Shown here piece after piece: positions 34,390 through 44,117 of a DNA stretch of 64,000 nt. Source of the stretch: Flavobacteriaceae bacterium CP2B (GTDB lineage: Bacteria; Bacteroidota; Bacteroidia; Flavobacteriales; Flavobacteriaceae); the NCBI GenBank assembly GCA_001683825.1, contig LXTR01000056.1:59924-123923 (forward strand). The letters are read 5' to 3'. Position 1 is the first letter of the stretch. Every line of letters starts with the position of its first letter. The translations under genes were made by a program, and so were the position numbers. The notes below the pieces were generated by a model, which made no database searches, was not told where the DNA came from, and worked only from the letters and a program-made list of their open reading frames with translations.

Positions 34390-35307
34390 ATGATAAAATT
34401 GGGAATTATCGGGATGAGCGAAGGCAATGCGCACCCTTACTCTTGGTCAGCCATTATCAATGGCTCCTTCAATGCTGAAGAAATTGACAAAATGGGGTAC
34501 CCGGCGGTTACTAACTACCTTAAAGCAAACCAGGATACCCTGGGGGTGTGTGGGGCAGAAGTTACCTGTGTCTGGACCCAGGACAACGATATTTCGGCAA
34601 GTATTGCCAAAAACGCAAAAATTGAAACCATTGCCAATAGCCTGGAAGAAATGGCAGGCATGGTCGATGCTGTAATACTGGCAAGGGATGATGCAGAAAA
34701 CCATGTTGCTATGGCAAAGCCATTTATCGATGCGGATATACCGGTTTTCATCGATAAGCCCCTGGCCAGTAACCTCGTAGATTTGGAATATTTTTCAAAG
34801 CTAAACGCTCAGGGCAGATTCATTATGTCCTGTTCTTCGACGCGCTATGCCAATGAATGCAGGGTTGTTAAACAAGAGCTGGCTTCGCTGGGTGTTCTGG
34901 AGTTGGCAACGGCTGTCGGGAAAAAGGATTGGATTAAATATGGTATCCATCTTCTCGAAGCTATATTTTCGCTGTTGAACGACCCGAAACCTATTTCAGT
35001 AAGACATGCCGGGAAATCCGGAAAAGACATTGTCTATGTTGAATTTGAAAACGGACTCTTGACCACCTTGCACCTTTTTATGGATATTGCCCCAACTTTT
35101 CAAATTTCATTGTTTGGGCAGAAAGGATGGCGTTTAATGGAAATCAAAAATTCGTATTCCATGTTCCGGGATACTATTATCGAATTTGTTCGATCAGTCG
35201 AAGAAGGTCAGTCCAGGCTTCCTTTTGATACGACGGAAATGATCATAAAAACACTGATAGGAGCCAAGGAAAGTCTCGACAAGGGGGGCAAAACTGTGTA
35301 TTTGTAA
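34390..35307 (+). CDS. Gfo/Idh/MocA-type oxidoreductase
   Basis: A 305-residue protein with an N-terminal Rossmann fold (KLGIIGMSEGNAHP; the usual G-x-G-x-x-G is altered to G-M-S-E-G-N). The FIDKPLAS motif (E-K-P in the family) near residue 119 carries the catalytic Lys, and a C-terminal beta-sheet domain follows. The altered nucleotide loop is odd and could shift cofactor preference. Members oxidise or reduce sugars, inositols or their derivatives with NAD(P). It forms a catabolic pair with the short-chain dehydrogenase 25 bases downstream. Confidence 0.83.
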   Translation: MIKLGIIGMSEGNAHPYSWSAIINGSFNAEEIDKMGYPAVTNYLKANQDTLGVCGAEVTCVWTQDNDISASIAKNAKIETIANSLEEMAGMVDAVILARDDAENHVAMAKPFIDADIPVFIDKPLASNLVDLEYFSKLNAQGRFIMSCSSTRYANECRVVKQELASLGVLELATAVGKKDWIKYGIHLLEAIFSLLNDPKPISVRHAGKSGKDIVYVEFENGLLTTLHLFMDIAPTFQISLFGQKGWRLMEIKNSYSMFRDTIIEFVRSVEEGQSRLPFDTTEMIIKTLIGAKESLDKGGKTVYL

Positions 35308-35332
35308 ATCCTACCACTTAATAAAGTATTCT

Positions 35333-36109
35333 ATGAATGTAAAAGATCTATTAGACCTAAAAGGAAAAGTAATACTGGTTTCCGGTGGTGCCGGATCCTA
35401 TGGTAAAAGTATAGTGGAAGGGCTTGGCGAAGCAGGCGGGACGGTCATTACAGCTTCACGGAATTTAACAAATGGGCAGGCCGTAGCCCAGGCTTTTCGT
35501 GCAAAAGGACTTGACGTACACGCAATGCAGGTCGATCAGGGCATACACGAATCCGTGTTGTCGTTAAAAACTAAAATATTGAAATCGTTTGGGAAGTTGG
35601 ATGTGTTCGTAAATAATGCGGTTGCCCGGCCTATGAAAGGGTACGAGGATTCAATCGAGAATTTTGCTGAGTCTATGAGGATCAATGCAACCGGCATGAT
35701 GGATATATTACGTGAAATGTGTGATCTTCTTGGTAAAAATGGAGGTGGAAGCGTTATAAATATCAGTTCTATGATGGGTATGTACGGTCCCGACCTTTCC
35801 AACTATGAAGGTACCGATATGGGGAACCCGCCGCCGGATTACTTTTTTCACAATGGCGGGCTGATAAACCTCACACGTTATCTGGCAAAGCTAATGGCAG
35901 GTAAGAATATCAGGGTTAATTGTGTAAGCCCGGGTGGATTATTTAACAACCAGCCGGTACGCTTCCTTGAAAATTACAATAAAAAAGTGCCGGTAGGCCG
36001 GTTGGCAAACCACGATGATATCAAAGGCCTGATGGTTCTCCTGGCATCAGATGCCGGAGCTTATATCAATGGTGAAAACATTTTGATGGATGGCGGTTTA
36101 AATGCCTGA
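35333..36109 (+). CDS. Short-chain dehydrogenase/reductase
   Basis: A 258-residue classical SDR. The cofactor loop is SGGAGSYGKSI (about 19-29), NNAV at 92-95, and the catalytic Ser is in NISSMMG. The usual Y-x-x-x-K is not in the expected form: after the Ser region comes a Tyr-containing insert and then FFHNGGLINLTRYLAK, so the active-site Tyr/Lys pair is uncertain. The C-terminal NGENILMDGGL motif is typical. It is the last gene of the plus-strand locus and is followed by a hairpin. Confidence 0.83.
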   Translation: MNVKDLLDLKGKVILVSGGAGSYGKSIVEGLGEAGGTVITASRNLTNGQAVAQAFRAKGLDVHAMQVDQGIHESVLSLKTKILKSFGKLDVFVNNAVARPMKGYEDSIENFAESMRINATGMMDILREMCDLLGKNGGGSVINISSMMGMYGPDLSNYEGTDMGNPPPDYFFHNGGLINLTRYLAKLMAGKNIRVNCVSPGGLFNNQPVRFLENYNKKVPVGRLANHDDIKGLMVLLASDAGAYINGENILMDGGLNA

Positions 36110-36238
36110 TCACCTATGGGGACTTTTCCCAGGAAAACACAAGTGGTGAACCTTTATGCATGGGTGGAAGCGTCTTAATGGAAAGCCAATAACAACGTAA
36201 ATGATTTGATACCTGATCCGATCAAAAAGTCCCTTGGA

Positions 36239-36279
36239 CCTGGCACGGGTCTTTTGAAATAGACCCGTAGATTGCCAGG
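36239..36279. terminator. Hairpin between the convergent SDR and propeller genes
   Basis: CGGGTCT and AGACCCG form a perfect 7-bp stem, extended by CTGGCA and TGCCAG after a 5-base bulge. It lies between two converging genes and could end transcription from both sides, though T tracts are weak. Confidence 0.5.
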
Positions 36280-36294
36280 GCGCCCTAAATATTA

Positions 36295-37737
36295 TTAATT
36301 GGTAAATTTTATTGAATACAAATCTGCATCCCTCATATAGATGCGTAGCCGGACGGTTTTTGACATTAGTGTATCAAGATTTTTGTTTCCGTTCCATTCA
36401 ACGATTTTGGCAATTTCATTGCCTATGACTGTTTGCGAATCCTCTAAGGTATACCCCGGTATAGGCGTTCCATTTTCATCCTGAATTTCAAACTTAATTT
36501 CGCCAGCGGCGGATGTGGAATAATTAATCTCAAGTTCAGATCCAGTAAATGTAAATGGCTTGGTTACTAATTGCCCGCCCTTATAAGGCGCTGCAATAGA
36601 TGTAAAGCCATCAATACGAAGCGTATATCGATTTAATTTTGCAGAAGGTTGGGCGTAATCCTGATTAACATATAGTGACATCTCTCCGGGACCGGTTTGT
36701 ACAACATTTAGAGCAGGGTAGTTTGAGCGCGAAACCCAGTTACCCAAGCCAATCCCCGGTCGGATAAATGCCTCCATAAATGTCCGATCGTAGGCATTGC
36801 CTCCTCTTGATGTCATAAAAAATGCATCTGAACAATCTTTATAGTACTTTGGATCCACTTCAAATTGCTTAGCTTGTTTTTCAGTCAACACCTGCCTGCC
36901 TGGCATAAACCTCCCTCCAATGGCTATATAAATGTGTGACGCGCGATAGTAAGGGCTCGTTTGTTGGGTATACAAGTGTTCTAACGGGGTATCTCCAAAG
37001 TTCATTTGTACAGGTGCCGTCCAGTTTATGAAGTCCGATGAAGTTGTACGGCCAACGCTCCTATAACCTGATTCCCCTTCACCTGTCCAGGTTCTGAAAT
37101 AACATACATACTTCTCTTCCGATTCAGACCAAAACGCAACATTTTGTGAATCTAACATTCCCCGTGTAAAAACCGGTTTTTCCTGAAGTTTTTCCCAATG
37201 AATCCCATCGGGAGATGTATAGGCGAAGAGGCCACTTTTTCCGGTACCTCCCAGTGCTTTGTATTGCTGATTTGTCTTTGTATCAGGATTCGCGTCTAGG
37301 AAAGGGCTAAAATTATGTGTGACATGTTCTGCATTAGCCAAAATCACATTGTTATCTAAAGTCCCATTTACTTCAAAAAGCTTCAAATTTGGTTTTACCC
37401 AATTAATTCCGTCTTTTGATTCTGCGTAACAGGTAACTTCGGCTCTGGTGCCATCTTTACCAGCATCCGTTATACCTCTGTAAAAGGCCTTAAACACATT
37501 GCCATCCTTAATTATCGTGGTGTATGTGCTAAAGCTTCCCTCCCATGGTCTATCAAAAAATAACACCGGCCCTTCATCTATGGGTGTATGCTTTACTATT
37601 TCTAATCCATCAAGTTTTTCAATTAGGTAATTATCGACAAAAATTTCTCTTTTGTTGCCTAATGCTATTTGGGTTTGACCGAAAATACAATGGGGTAATA
37701 TCAAAAATAGCGCGATACTAATTACTTTGTACTTCAT
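36295..37737 (-). CDS. Secreted five-bladed beta-propeller (glycosidase-like) protein
   Basis: A 480-residue protein with a signal peptide (cleavage near residue 20, after IFGQ). Motifs such as RPWEGSFSTYTTI, AESKDGINWVKP, YTSPDGIHWEKL and TTSSDFINWTAP are those of GH32/43-like five-bladed propellers, and a C-terminal beta-sandwich (about 380-480) follows. The catalytic acids cannot be assigned by eye. The family is common in Bacteroidota carbohydrate loci without a confirmed activity. It faces the plus-strand genes and lies downstream of the SusCD block on the minus strand. Confidence 0.72.
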   Translation of the reverse strand: MKYKVISIALFLILPHCIFGQTQIALGNKREIFVDNYLIEKLDGLEIVKHTPIDEGPVLFFDRPWEGSFSTYTTIIKDGNVFKAFYRGITDAGKDGTRAEVTCYAESKDGINWVKPNLKLFEVNGTLDNNVILANAEHVTHNFSPFLDANPDTKTNQQYKALGGTGKSGLFAYTSPDGIHWEKLQEKPVFTRGMLDSQNVAFWSESEEKYVCYFRTWTGEGESGYRSVGRTTSSDFINWTAPVQMNFGDTPLEHLYTQQTSPYYRASHIYIAIGGRFMPGRQVLTEKQAKQFEVDPKYYKDCSDAFFMTSRGGNAYDRTFMEAFIRPGIGLGNWVSRSNYPALNVVQTGPGEMSLYVNQDYAQPSAKLNRYTLRIDGFTSIAAPYKGGQLVTKPFTFTGSELEINYSTSAAGEIKFEIQDENGTPIPGYTLEDSQTVIGNEIAKIVEWNGNKNLDTLMSKTVRLRIYMRDADLYSIKFTN

Positions 37738-37909
37738 CTGTTAATGTTATTTTTACGCTTATGGCAAATAAGACTAGCAAATCTGCTATTTGGGTTGATT
37801 AACAATGGGATCCCTGTAAATTAATATCACGATAATCAGGGATTGTCGAATTTTACTCGTCCACAAAATATATAACCTATAAGGTTACGATACGCTGAAG
37901 ATTTACACC

Positions 37910-38377
37910 CTAAAAAGAAAAGGATTCAGGGCGGTCCGGATGATTCATTTGCCTCCTATGATCCATACTCCAACGCCCTCCTCCATACAACAAAATTATA
38001 AGGTCCATCATGATTCCCAGGCTGGGGTAGAAGGCCTCATAGGTTCCGAAGTAGGTGGCTCCCGGGTTTATTACGGTGGCCTGGGTGTAAATGGCCAGGG
38101 CCAATATCGGCAATATTAAAATGGCACACAACCTTGAATAAAATCCCACAAGTAAAACTGCGCCTAACACGGTTTCATATACTGGAAGGAGGTTATAAAA
38201 CAAACTAAAGAAGGGGGCATTTAGTTCCAATAATTGGGTGGCCCAAATGGATTTAAAAGTATCGTCAAAAGACTTTAGGCTTCCCAATACAAGAAAAGTG
38301 ATTCCAAGGCAAATCCGATAGACCCCTACTAGTTTGCTGGGCAATGTCGAATTCTGATGAAAAGCAGTAATTTTCAT
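37910..38377 (-). CDS. DoxX/MauE-like membrane protein
   Basis: A 155-residue membrane protein with four hydrophobic segments and the GGGRWSMDHR end motif typical of DoxX-like proteins. The N-terminal part lacks the F-P-H-G-x-Q-K motif seen in the other DoxX gene of the window (17088-17564), so the two are different subfamilies. A palindrome TAACCT-ATA-AGGTTA lies just past its stop, near 37873-37887. No direct functional link to its neighbours is visible. Confidence 0.78.
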   Translation of the reverse strand: MKITAFHQNSTLPSKLVGVYRICLGITFLVLGSLKSFDDTFKSIWATQLLELNAPFFSLFYNLLPVYETVLGAVLLVGFYSRLCAILILPILALAIYTQATVINPGATYFGTYEAFYPSLGIMMDLIILLYGGGRWSMDHRRQMNHPDRPESFSF

Positions 38378-38661
38378 GAAACAATTTCTTTTCGAAACCG
38401 GGGATCAATTGTGATCGAAAATGCAAAGGCGAATATTTTCAGTTACATTAATTAAACTTCTTGAGTATTTTCCCATCCATATTTTGCGATACCCGGAGCA
38501 AAAACCATTCATTAAATAAAGACCTTGGTTCTTCATTGCGGGTTGGGTTCCAGAATTTTCAATATGGGCACAAACTTTAGTAGAATCAGGCTATGGGTAT
38601 GGTAATGAATATACCCCTGTCAAACCTAAAATTTAACAGGGGTAGTTGCCAATTCAAAAAG

Positions 38662-40407
38662 TTACCAGCCAGGATTTTGCTGCAAATTTGTATTTAATTG
38701 CAATTCTTGTGTCGGGATCGGGGACAAATAATCCCTTTCCTCATTATATGTCCTGTTGTTAAAATCTGGTAGTGGGTCTATCAAATTATCAGCACTCAGG
38801 AAGATGTCCGTGCCTAATTGAAAGTACTTGGCACCTTCAATTTGGTTTGTAGGCAACTCCCCTTCATATACAACCAGGTCTATGGCCCCATTGCCGGTTA
38901 GATCATATTCTCCCGTTCCGGGCAGATACATTCCTCGAAGAGGCAGGGTAATGGATTGTCCCACCTTCCATCGTTTAATATCGTTCCAACGATGTCCTTC
39001 CATAAACAATTCTATCCTTCGTTCTCTTCTGATTTCAAGGATTAACCCCTTATTGGCCCCGGTTACATTGGGATAAAACTGCTCTTGATAGGGGTCGGGG
39101 TTGGCATTGGCATCCGCTAACATTAAACCGGGCATTCCAACTCTTGATCTTAATAAACCAATAGTAGCATCTATGTCACTTTGAGTGACTGTTCCCAATT
39201 CTGCTTTTGCCTCGGCATAATTCAACAGTACTTCGGCGAACCTAAAAACCGGCAGGTCATTGGTATTCTGATTTATTCCATCGGAAGAAGCGCTGGTAAC
39301 ATACTTAGTAATGTGATATCCTGTAATACAAGATGAAAGGTCTGGGGGCAATTCTTCGTTGGCGCCAACCCTGGTATACCCCGGGGTTCTTATGGTCTGT
39401 GACAGTCTGGGGTCCCTATCCGCTACTTCCTGTACAAAAGGGATCGTATTGTAGTTGGCTTGATCGGTAAACCTTGTGCCATCCGCATTTAAATAAGAGT
39501 TCACCAATGACTTAGGCATTCCCGGCCTGCCCTGAGAGCCTGTCAACGTATAATAATTTGCCCTATGGCCATTGATAAGGGGTTCTGTATATTCTCTGGC
39601 TAATATAATTTCCATGGTTTCGGCATCCTCAAAACGAAACAAATCTCCATAATCCGATGTAGTGTCCCCACTGCTGTATAACGTATACGGACTGTTTTGC
39701 ATTAATTCATTCGATGCGTCAATAGAGGCCTGAAGGTACTTCTCGTAGTTAGGTAAACCATGATACTTTCCAAATGTTCCCTCGAAAAGACCGACTCTTG
39801 ATTTTAAGGCTAAAGCGGCATATTTACTAACTTCATAAGGATATTGTTCGTCTCCCATATGTTCTATGGCCCAATCTAAATCCTCCAATACCTTGTCTAT
39901 CACAAACTGGCGATCATCCCGGGCTTTGTACAAGGCCGGATCATCAGCTTCCAGGGTAGTATCGTACCAGGGAACATCACCAAACTCAGCGACCATTATA
40001 AAGTAAAAGTACGCTCTGAAGAAACGGGCAACTCCTCCATATCTGTTTTTGGCTGCCTCATCATCGCACCGCTCATAATTCTCAAGGAAGTAGTTATAAT
40101 CCCTTAGAACGTGCCATGACCATCCTCCTCCTGAAGCAGGGACGATCCTGGTATCGGTCATTAGGTTACTTAGGCTGTTCTGCACTATTTCAGCCGTCAT
40201 ATTGTCTACTGTAAAAATTTCATTTCGGTTGGCGTTATTTGGCAGGAGTCGATAGAATCCATTGGTAAACAACTCAAGGTCTGCGCTGGTAAGGAAGAAA
40301 TTGTCTTCGCTTACATCCGAAATGGGGTGTTTCTCTAGATAATCATCACTACAGTTCGTAATAAAGAAACTGCCTACGGTAAAGAGTATTATGTATATCT
40401 TTTTCAT
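38662..40407 (-). CDS. SusD/RagB-family outer-membrane nutrient-binding lipoprotein
   Basis: A 581-residue lipoprotein (lipobox ITNC, C19) with the tetratricopeptide-like helices of SusD (GGVARFFRAYFYFIMVAEFGD near 125-145) and the C-terminal RAE/RRERRIELFMEGHRWNDIKRW signature. SusD proteins form the lid of the SusC transporter and bind the incoming glycan or other polymer. It starts 12 bases after the susC stop, so the pair is co-transcribed. Confidence 0.95.
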   Translation of the reverse strand: MKKIYIILFTVGSFFITNCSDDYLEKHPISDVSEDNFFLTSADLELFTNGFYRLLPNNANRNEIFTVDNMTAEIVQNSLSNLMTDTRIVPASGGGWSWHVLRDYNYFLENYERCDDEAAKNRYGGVARFFRAYFYFIMVAEFGDVPWYDTTLEADDPALYKARDDRQFVIDKVLEDLDWAIEHMGDEQYPYEVSKYAALALKSRVGLFEGTFGKYHGLPNYEKYLQASIDASNELMQNSPYTLYSSGDTTSDYGDLFRFEDAETMEIILAREYTEPLINGHRANYYTLTGSQGRPGMPKSLVNSYLNADGTRFTDQANYNTIPFVQEVADRDPRLSQTIRTPGYTRVGANEELPPDLSSCITGYHITKYVTSASSDGINQNTNDLPVFRFAEVLLNYAEAKAELGTVTQSDIDATIGLLRSRVGMPGLMLADANANPDPYQEQFYPNVTGANKGLILEIRRERRIELFMEGHRWNDIKRWKVGQSITLPLRGMYLPGTGEYDLTGNGAIDLVVYEGELPTNQIEGAKYFQLGTDIFLSADNLIDPLPDFNNRTYNEERDYLSPIPTQELQLNTNLQQNPGW

Positions 40408-40419
40408 TGTCGTATGTAT

Positions 40420-43400
40420 TTAGAATTGAATGGAAAGTCCTAGTGAATAGGTTTTCGACATGGGAGCCTCCTGGCCTCTGGAATCATCATAACCGTAATT
40501 ACCCCTCGGCTGATTAAGGCTTAGTTTGTTGCTGGCTATTTCCGGGTCAATGTAATCGGTAAGCTTGCTAAAAGTCAGGATATTTTCACCACTTAGATAC
40601 AGTCGAATTTTGGTGAATGGGGTCATTTCGAGGAATTCATTCGGCAAATTGTACCCCAGTGTTAAATTTTTCAATCTCAGATACGCAACACTCTGCAGAT
40701 AACGGTCGTTGACTGACCCGAGGGTTTTGGCGTTGCCAAGTGCGATGTAGCCAAAGGCCCTTGGGTAATAGGCATCAGGATTTTCAGGGGACCAAATATT
40801 ATTTGCCAGGTCTTTACGTACATAGGACGCATAGGGCCTACTATATGGTCCCCAAAATAGTTGCGAATTAGGACCTGGATACCAGTCTTGTTTGCCTACC
40901 CCCTGGAAAATGGCCGACATGTCGAATCCTTTCCAGGATGCCCCTATGTTAAAATTATATAGGTATTGTGGTGTAACGTTGCCGATAACCTTCCGATCTC
41001 CGGGGTTTTCCAATGTATTATCCCCAAAATCAACTACGCCGTCACCATTCGTATCTGCGTATTTGACATCGCCTGGTTTGATCCCCTGACTCCTGATTTG
41101 TGCAGATACCCGGGTCTGGTCGGCATGATTGGCTACCTCTTCCTCGGTCTGGAACAAGCCTTCTACATGGAAACCCCATAGTTCGCCAATGGTCATGCCC
41201 TCATAGAATCCATTTAGAAGGCCCTCGGGATTATCGAATTTGGTGATTTTAGATCTCGAATTTGATAGACCGGCCCCTAATTTGAAGTTAAATTCGGAAT
41301 CGCCTAGCAAAAATTTGTCGTTATAGGTCAGAGCCAATTCAAAGCCCTGGGTTACCAGGTCCCCTGCATTTTCTTGTGGGGCGGATGCCCCCAGCACCGC
41401 TGGCAGTATTTGTCCGGCAGTCAGCATCCCCAGGGTTTCCCTTTTGAACCAATCGAAGTTGATATTCAATTGGTTTTTTAGAAAGCCTAGATCTACCCCA
41501 AAATCAAGGGTCCTTACTTCCTCCCAGGTGATTTCAGTGGGGTTGAGACCAGGAGAGGTGATGAATTCCAATGGGCTGCCACTGAGCGAGAATCTATCAA
41601 GCACGTAACGGCTCAATACTGACTGATAGGCATAGGGGTTCACATCTTGATTTCCCAACGTACCATATGAGGCCCTAAGCTTTGCGCGGCTCAAAACCTT
41701 ATCCGACCCTTTCATAAAACCTTCATTATGGATTGCCCAGGCAGCAGATACCGATGGAAAGAATCCCCATCGATAATCGGAAGGAAAGCGCGAAGTTCCA
41801 TCGTAGCGGCCATTGAATTCGAGGAAGTATTTATTGTCGAAATTATAAGATAACCTAGAGTATACTCCTTGAAGTGCCCATTCATAAGCGCTACCTGTCG
41901 CATCGTCGGCTGTGGTTCCCAATCCCAATGAATTGAGCTCATCGGATATTAATCCCTGGGTGCTGGCTTGAATGGTTTTACTATACATCGATTCTTGTCC
42001 GAACCCGACCATGAGATCCAGGTTGTGCTTGCCAAAGTGCCCGGAGTAGTTTCCATAAATGTTTATGGCATCATAGTCTCCCGTCGTTACATATTCCGTT
42101 AATTTATCTGAACCCATCGTGTCTATCTCGCCCACGTAGATACTCCATGGCACCAATACAGAGCGTTGGTATTTATTCTCGCTCATTTTGCGAAAGGCAT
42201 AACTGGCCTTTACACTAAATCCGTCAAATGGTTTAATTGTTGCCGTGATGATATTCGAGAATTCGGTATCCTCAATGTTCTGTTTGGATTTGCCGTGAAG
42301 CAATGAGGCATACAAACCGTCTCCTGCCGCGTAGTTGTTCAACTCGCTTCTATAGAAAAAGGTTCCGTCCGGATTGGTAGGGGCATACCAGGGCATAGCG
42401 TGGTTGTAAACCAGGTAGTTCCAGTAATTACCGTGCCATCCGCCCCGATATCCTCCATGCTGCAGGTCATTAAATTTACTGAACTGCATATTTTCACTCA
42501 GGGTAATTTTGTCACTGATTTTAAAATCAACTTTTGCGCGGTAGTTCTCCCTTGTAAAGAGGTCTTCCTGTACCTTTAACAGCCCAACCTCCCGATAATT
42601 TCTGTACGAAAAGTATCCTTTAATGGTTTCATTTCCGCCGCTTACAGAGGCATTGTATATTTGAATTGGCCGACTTTTTCTAAAGAAGGTATTCCACCAA
42701 TCCGTTTTTTCATAATGTACATATTGTTCCCGACCGTTTCTGTTGTCAATGATGACCCTTGCCTTTGAGGGGTCGGCTGACACCTCTTGTAGCGCATTTA
42801 AATCATCTTCTGTATACCGGGAATACGTAGCGCCAGTTGCTGCTTGAAAGAAATTGTCGGCAATCTGGATTGCTTCATAGGGATCCGTTACAAAATCGGT
42901 GTTCGTAGTTACCTGGCTGAAACCCGTGGTGGATTCAAAGGATACTTTTACGTCTCCTTTCGCCGCTTGTTTTGTGGTAATCAACACAACTCCAAATGCG
43001 CCGCGGGCTCCATAAATTGCTGCGGCCCCCGCGTCCTTCAGAACACTGATGTTATCAATATCGATGGGATTGACATCATTGATATCACCTTCAACTCCAT
43101 CTATAATTATAAGTGGATTTCCCCCATTGATGGAGGTAAATCCACGAATGTTGATGTTAGGCGTATCTGTGGGTCTTCCATTGGAACGTGTGATGGTTAA
43201 GCCCGGGCTCGCACCCTGCAAGGCTAAAACGGCATTGCTAACGGGCCTTTCGGCCAATTGGGAAACATCAACCTTGCTGACCGCTGCACTAAGGGATTCA
43301 ATGGACTTTTCTCCGTACCCGATTAATACCACTTCGTCCAATTGTTGATTATCCAATTTAAGCTGTATGGAATATTGATCTCGGTTGGGTTCTACGGTAA

Positions 43401-43935
43401 ATGATTGGGTTTCCATACCCAGGTATGAGACTTCAATGGTATTTCCCGATTGAGCGTTGAGTGAGAAATTACCATCGAAATCTGTTACAACTCCTTGTGG
43501 GGTGCCCTTTACAATGACACTCGCTCCCAACAAGGGTACACCATCCTCATCGGTGACGTTACCCCTGATTACCCGCTGGACCATTGGTTTTTGGGGATTG
43601 TTTGCAAAAACGGTAATGTTCTTTTGCGCTATTTGATATCGGATGTTAAAAGTATTGGCCAAATGCTCCATTGCTTTCTGAAGCGTGACATCTTTTTGAT
43701 TGATGTCCACTTTTTTGCCAATTTGTTTTACCACATTGTCATAAATAAAACTTACGTGGGCTTGGTGCTCTATGGCTTCGAGTATCGAAAAAAGATCCAC
43801 GTCTCTTTGTTGAAGCGTAATGGTTTCCTCTTTTGGTAGATTTGCATGTATTGGTTGAACAAATACATTCAATGCCCAAAGAAATATTGCTGCTCTCAGG
43901 ACCGGGCCGTTAATAGTTTGTAAGATTGCTTTCAT
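40420..43935 (-). CDS. SusC/RagA-family TonB-dependent transporter with STN domain
   Basis: A 1171-residue outer-membrane transporter. After the signal peptide (about 1-31) comes an STN domain (about 35-105), a CarboxypepD_reg beta-sandwich (IRGNVTDEDGVPLLGASVIV, about 119-200), the plug (starting LDEVVLIGYG, with PNINIRGFTSINGGNPLIII and AAIYGARGAFGVVLITTK) and a 22-strand barrel ending in the aromatic residue of SLGLSIQF. The STN domain usually signals to an anti-sigma factor, but no sigma/anti-sigma pair is nearby; control may instead come from the DeoR sites upstream of the phosphoesterase gene. Confidence 0.95.
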   Translation of the reverse strand: MKAILQTINGPVLRAAIFLWALNVFVQPIHANLPKEETITLQQRDVDLFSILEAIEHQAHVSFIYDNVVKQIGKKVDINQKDVTLQKAMEHLANTFNIRYQIAQKNITVFANNPQKPMVQRVIRGNVTDEDGVPLLGASVIVKGTPQGVVTDFDGNFSLNAQSGNTIEVSYLGMETQSFTVEPNRDQYSIQLKLDNQQLDEVVLIGYGEKSIESLSAAVSKVDVSQLAERPVSNAVLALQGASPGLTITRSNGRPTDTPNINIRGFTSINGGNPLIIIDGVEGDINDVNPIDIDNISVLKDAGAAAIYGARGAFGVVLITTKQAAKGDVKVSFESTTGFSQVTTNTDFVTDPYEAIQIADNFFQAATGATYSRYTEDDLNALQEVSADPSKARVIIDNRNGREQYVHYEKTDWWNTFFRKSRPIQIYNASVSGGNETIKGYFSYRNYREVGLLKVQEDLFTRENYRAKVDFKISDKITLSENMQFSKFNDLQHGGYRGGWHGNYWNYLVYNHAMPWYAPTNPDGTFFYRSELNNYAAGDGLYASLLHGKSKQNIEDTEFSNIITATIKPFDGFSVKASYAFRKMSENKYQRSVLVPWSIYVGEIDTMGSDKLTEYVTTGDYDAINIYGNYSGHFGKHNLDLMVGFGQESMYSKTIQASTQGLISDELNSLGLGTTADDATGSAYEWALQGVYSRLSYNFDNKYFLEFNGRYDGTSRFPSDYRWGFFPSVSAAWAIHNEGFMKGSDKVLSRAKLRASYGTLGNQDVNPYAYQSVLSRYVLDRFSLSGSPLEFITSPGLNPTEITWEEVRTLDFGVDLGFLKNQLNINFDWFKRETLGMLTAGQILPAVLGASAPQENAGDLVTQGFELALTYNDKFLLGDSEFNFKLGAGLSNSRSKITKFDNPEGLLNGFYEGMTIGELWGFHVEGLFQTEEEVANHADQTRVSAQIRSQGIKPGDVKYADTNGDGVVDFGDNTLENPGDRKVIGNVTPQYLYNFNIGASWKGFDMSAIFQGVGKQDWYPGPNSQLFWGPYSRPYASYVRKDLANNIWSPENPDAYYPRAFGYIALGNAKTLGSVNDRYLQSVAYLRLKNLTLGYNLPNEFLEMTPFTKIRLYLSGENILTFSKLTDYIDPEIASNKLSLNQPRGNYGYDDSRGQEAPMSKTYSLGLSIQF

Positions 43936-44117
43936 TATTTCATGTTATGTAGTTAGGGTGAATATTTAGGTGTAAAAAAGGTAGTTTCCGCATTTACAGA
44001 TAGGACGCTGGTTTAGATGGTTGGTATTTTATTTTTTGCTTGAAGTGCCTTCATAAGTACACTATGGCTTATGTATTACATTAAAAGACAGTAGCACCAA
44101 TGTTCTCCTGATGTCCC

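Noticed and set aside
37873..37887. Palindrome TAACCT-ATA-AGGTTA as a fifth copy of the sulfur-cluster operator
   Set aside because: The spacing and arms differ (TAACCT, three-base centre), and it lies at a gene end, not before a promoter.
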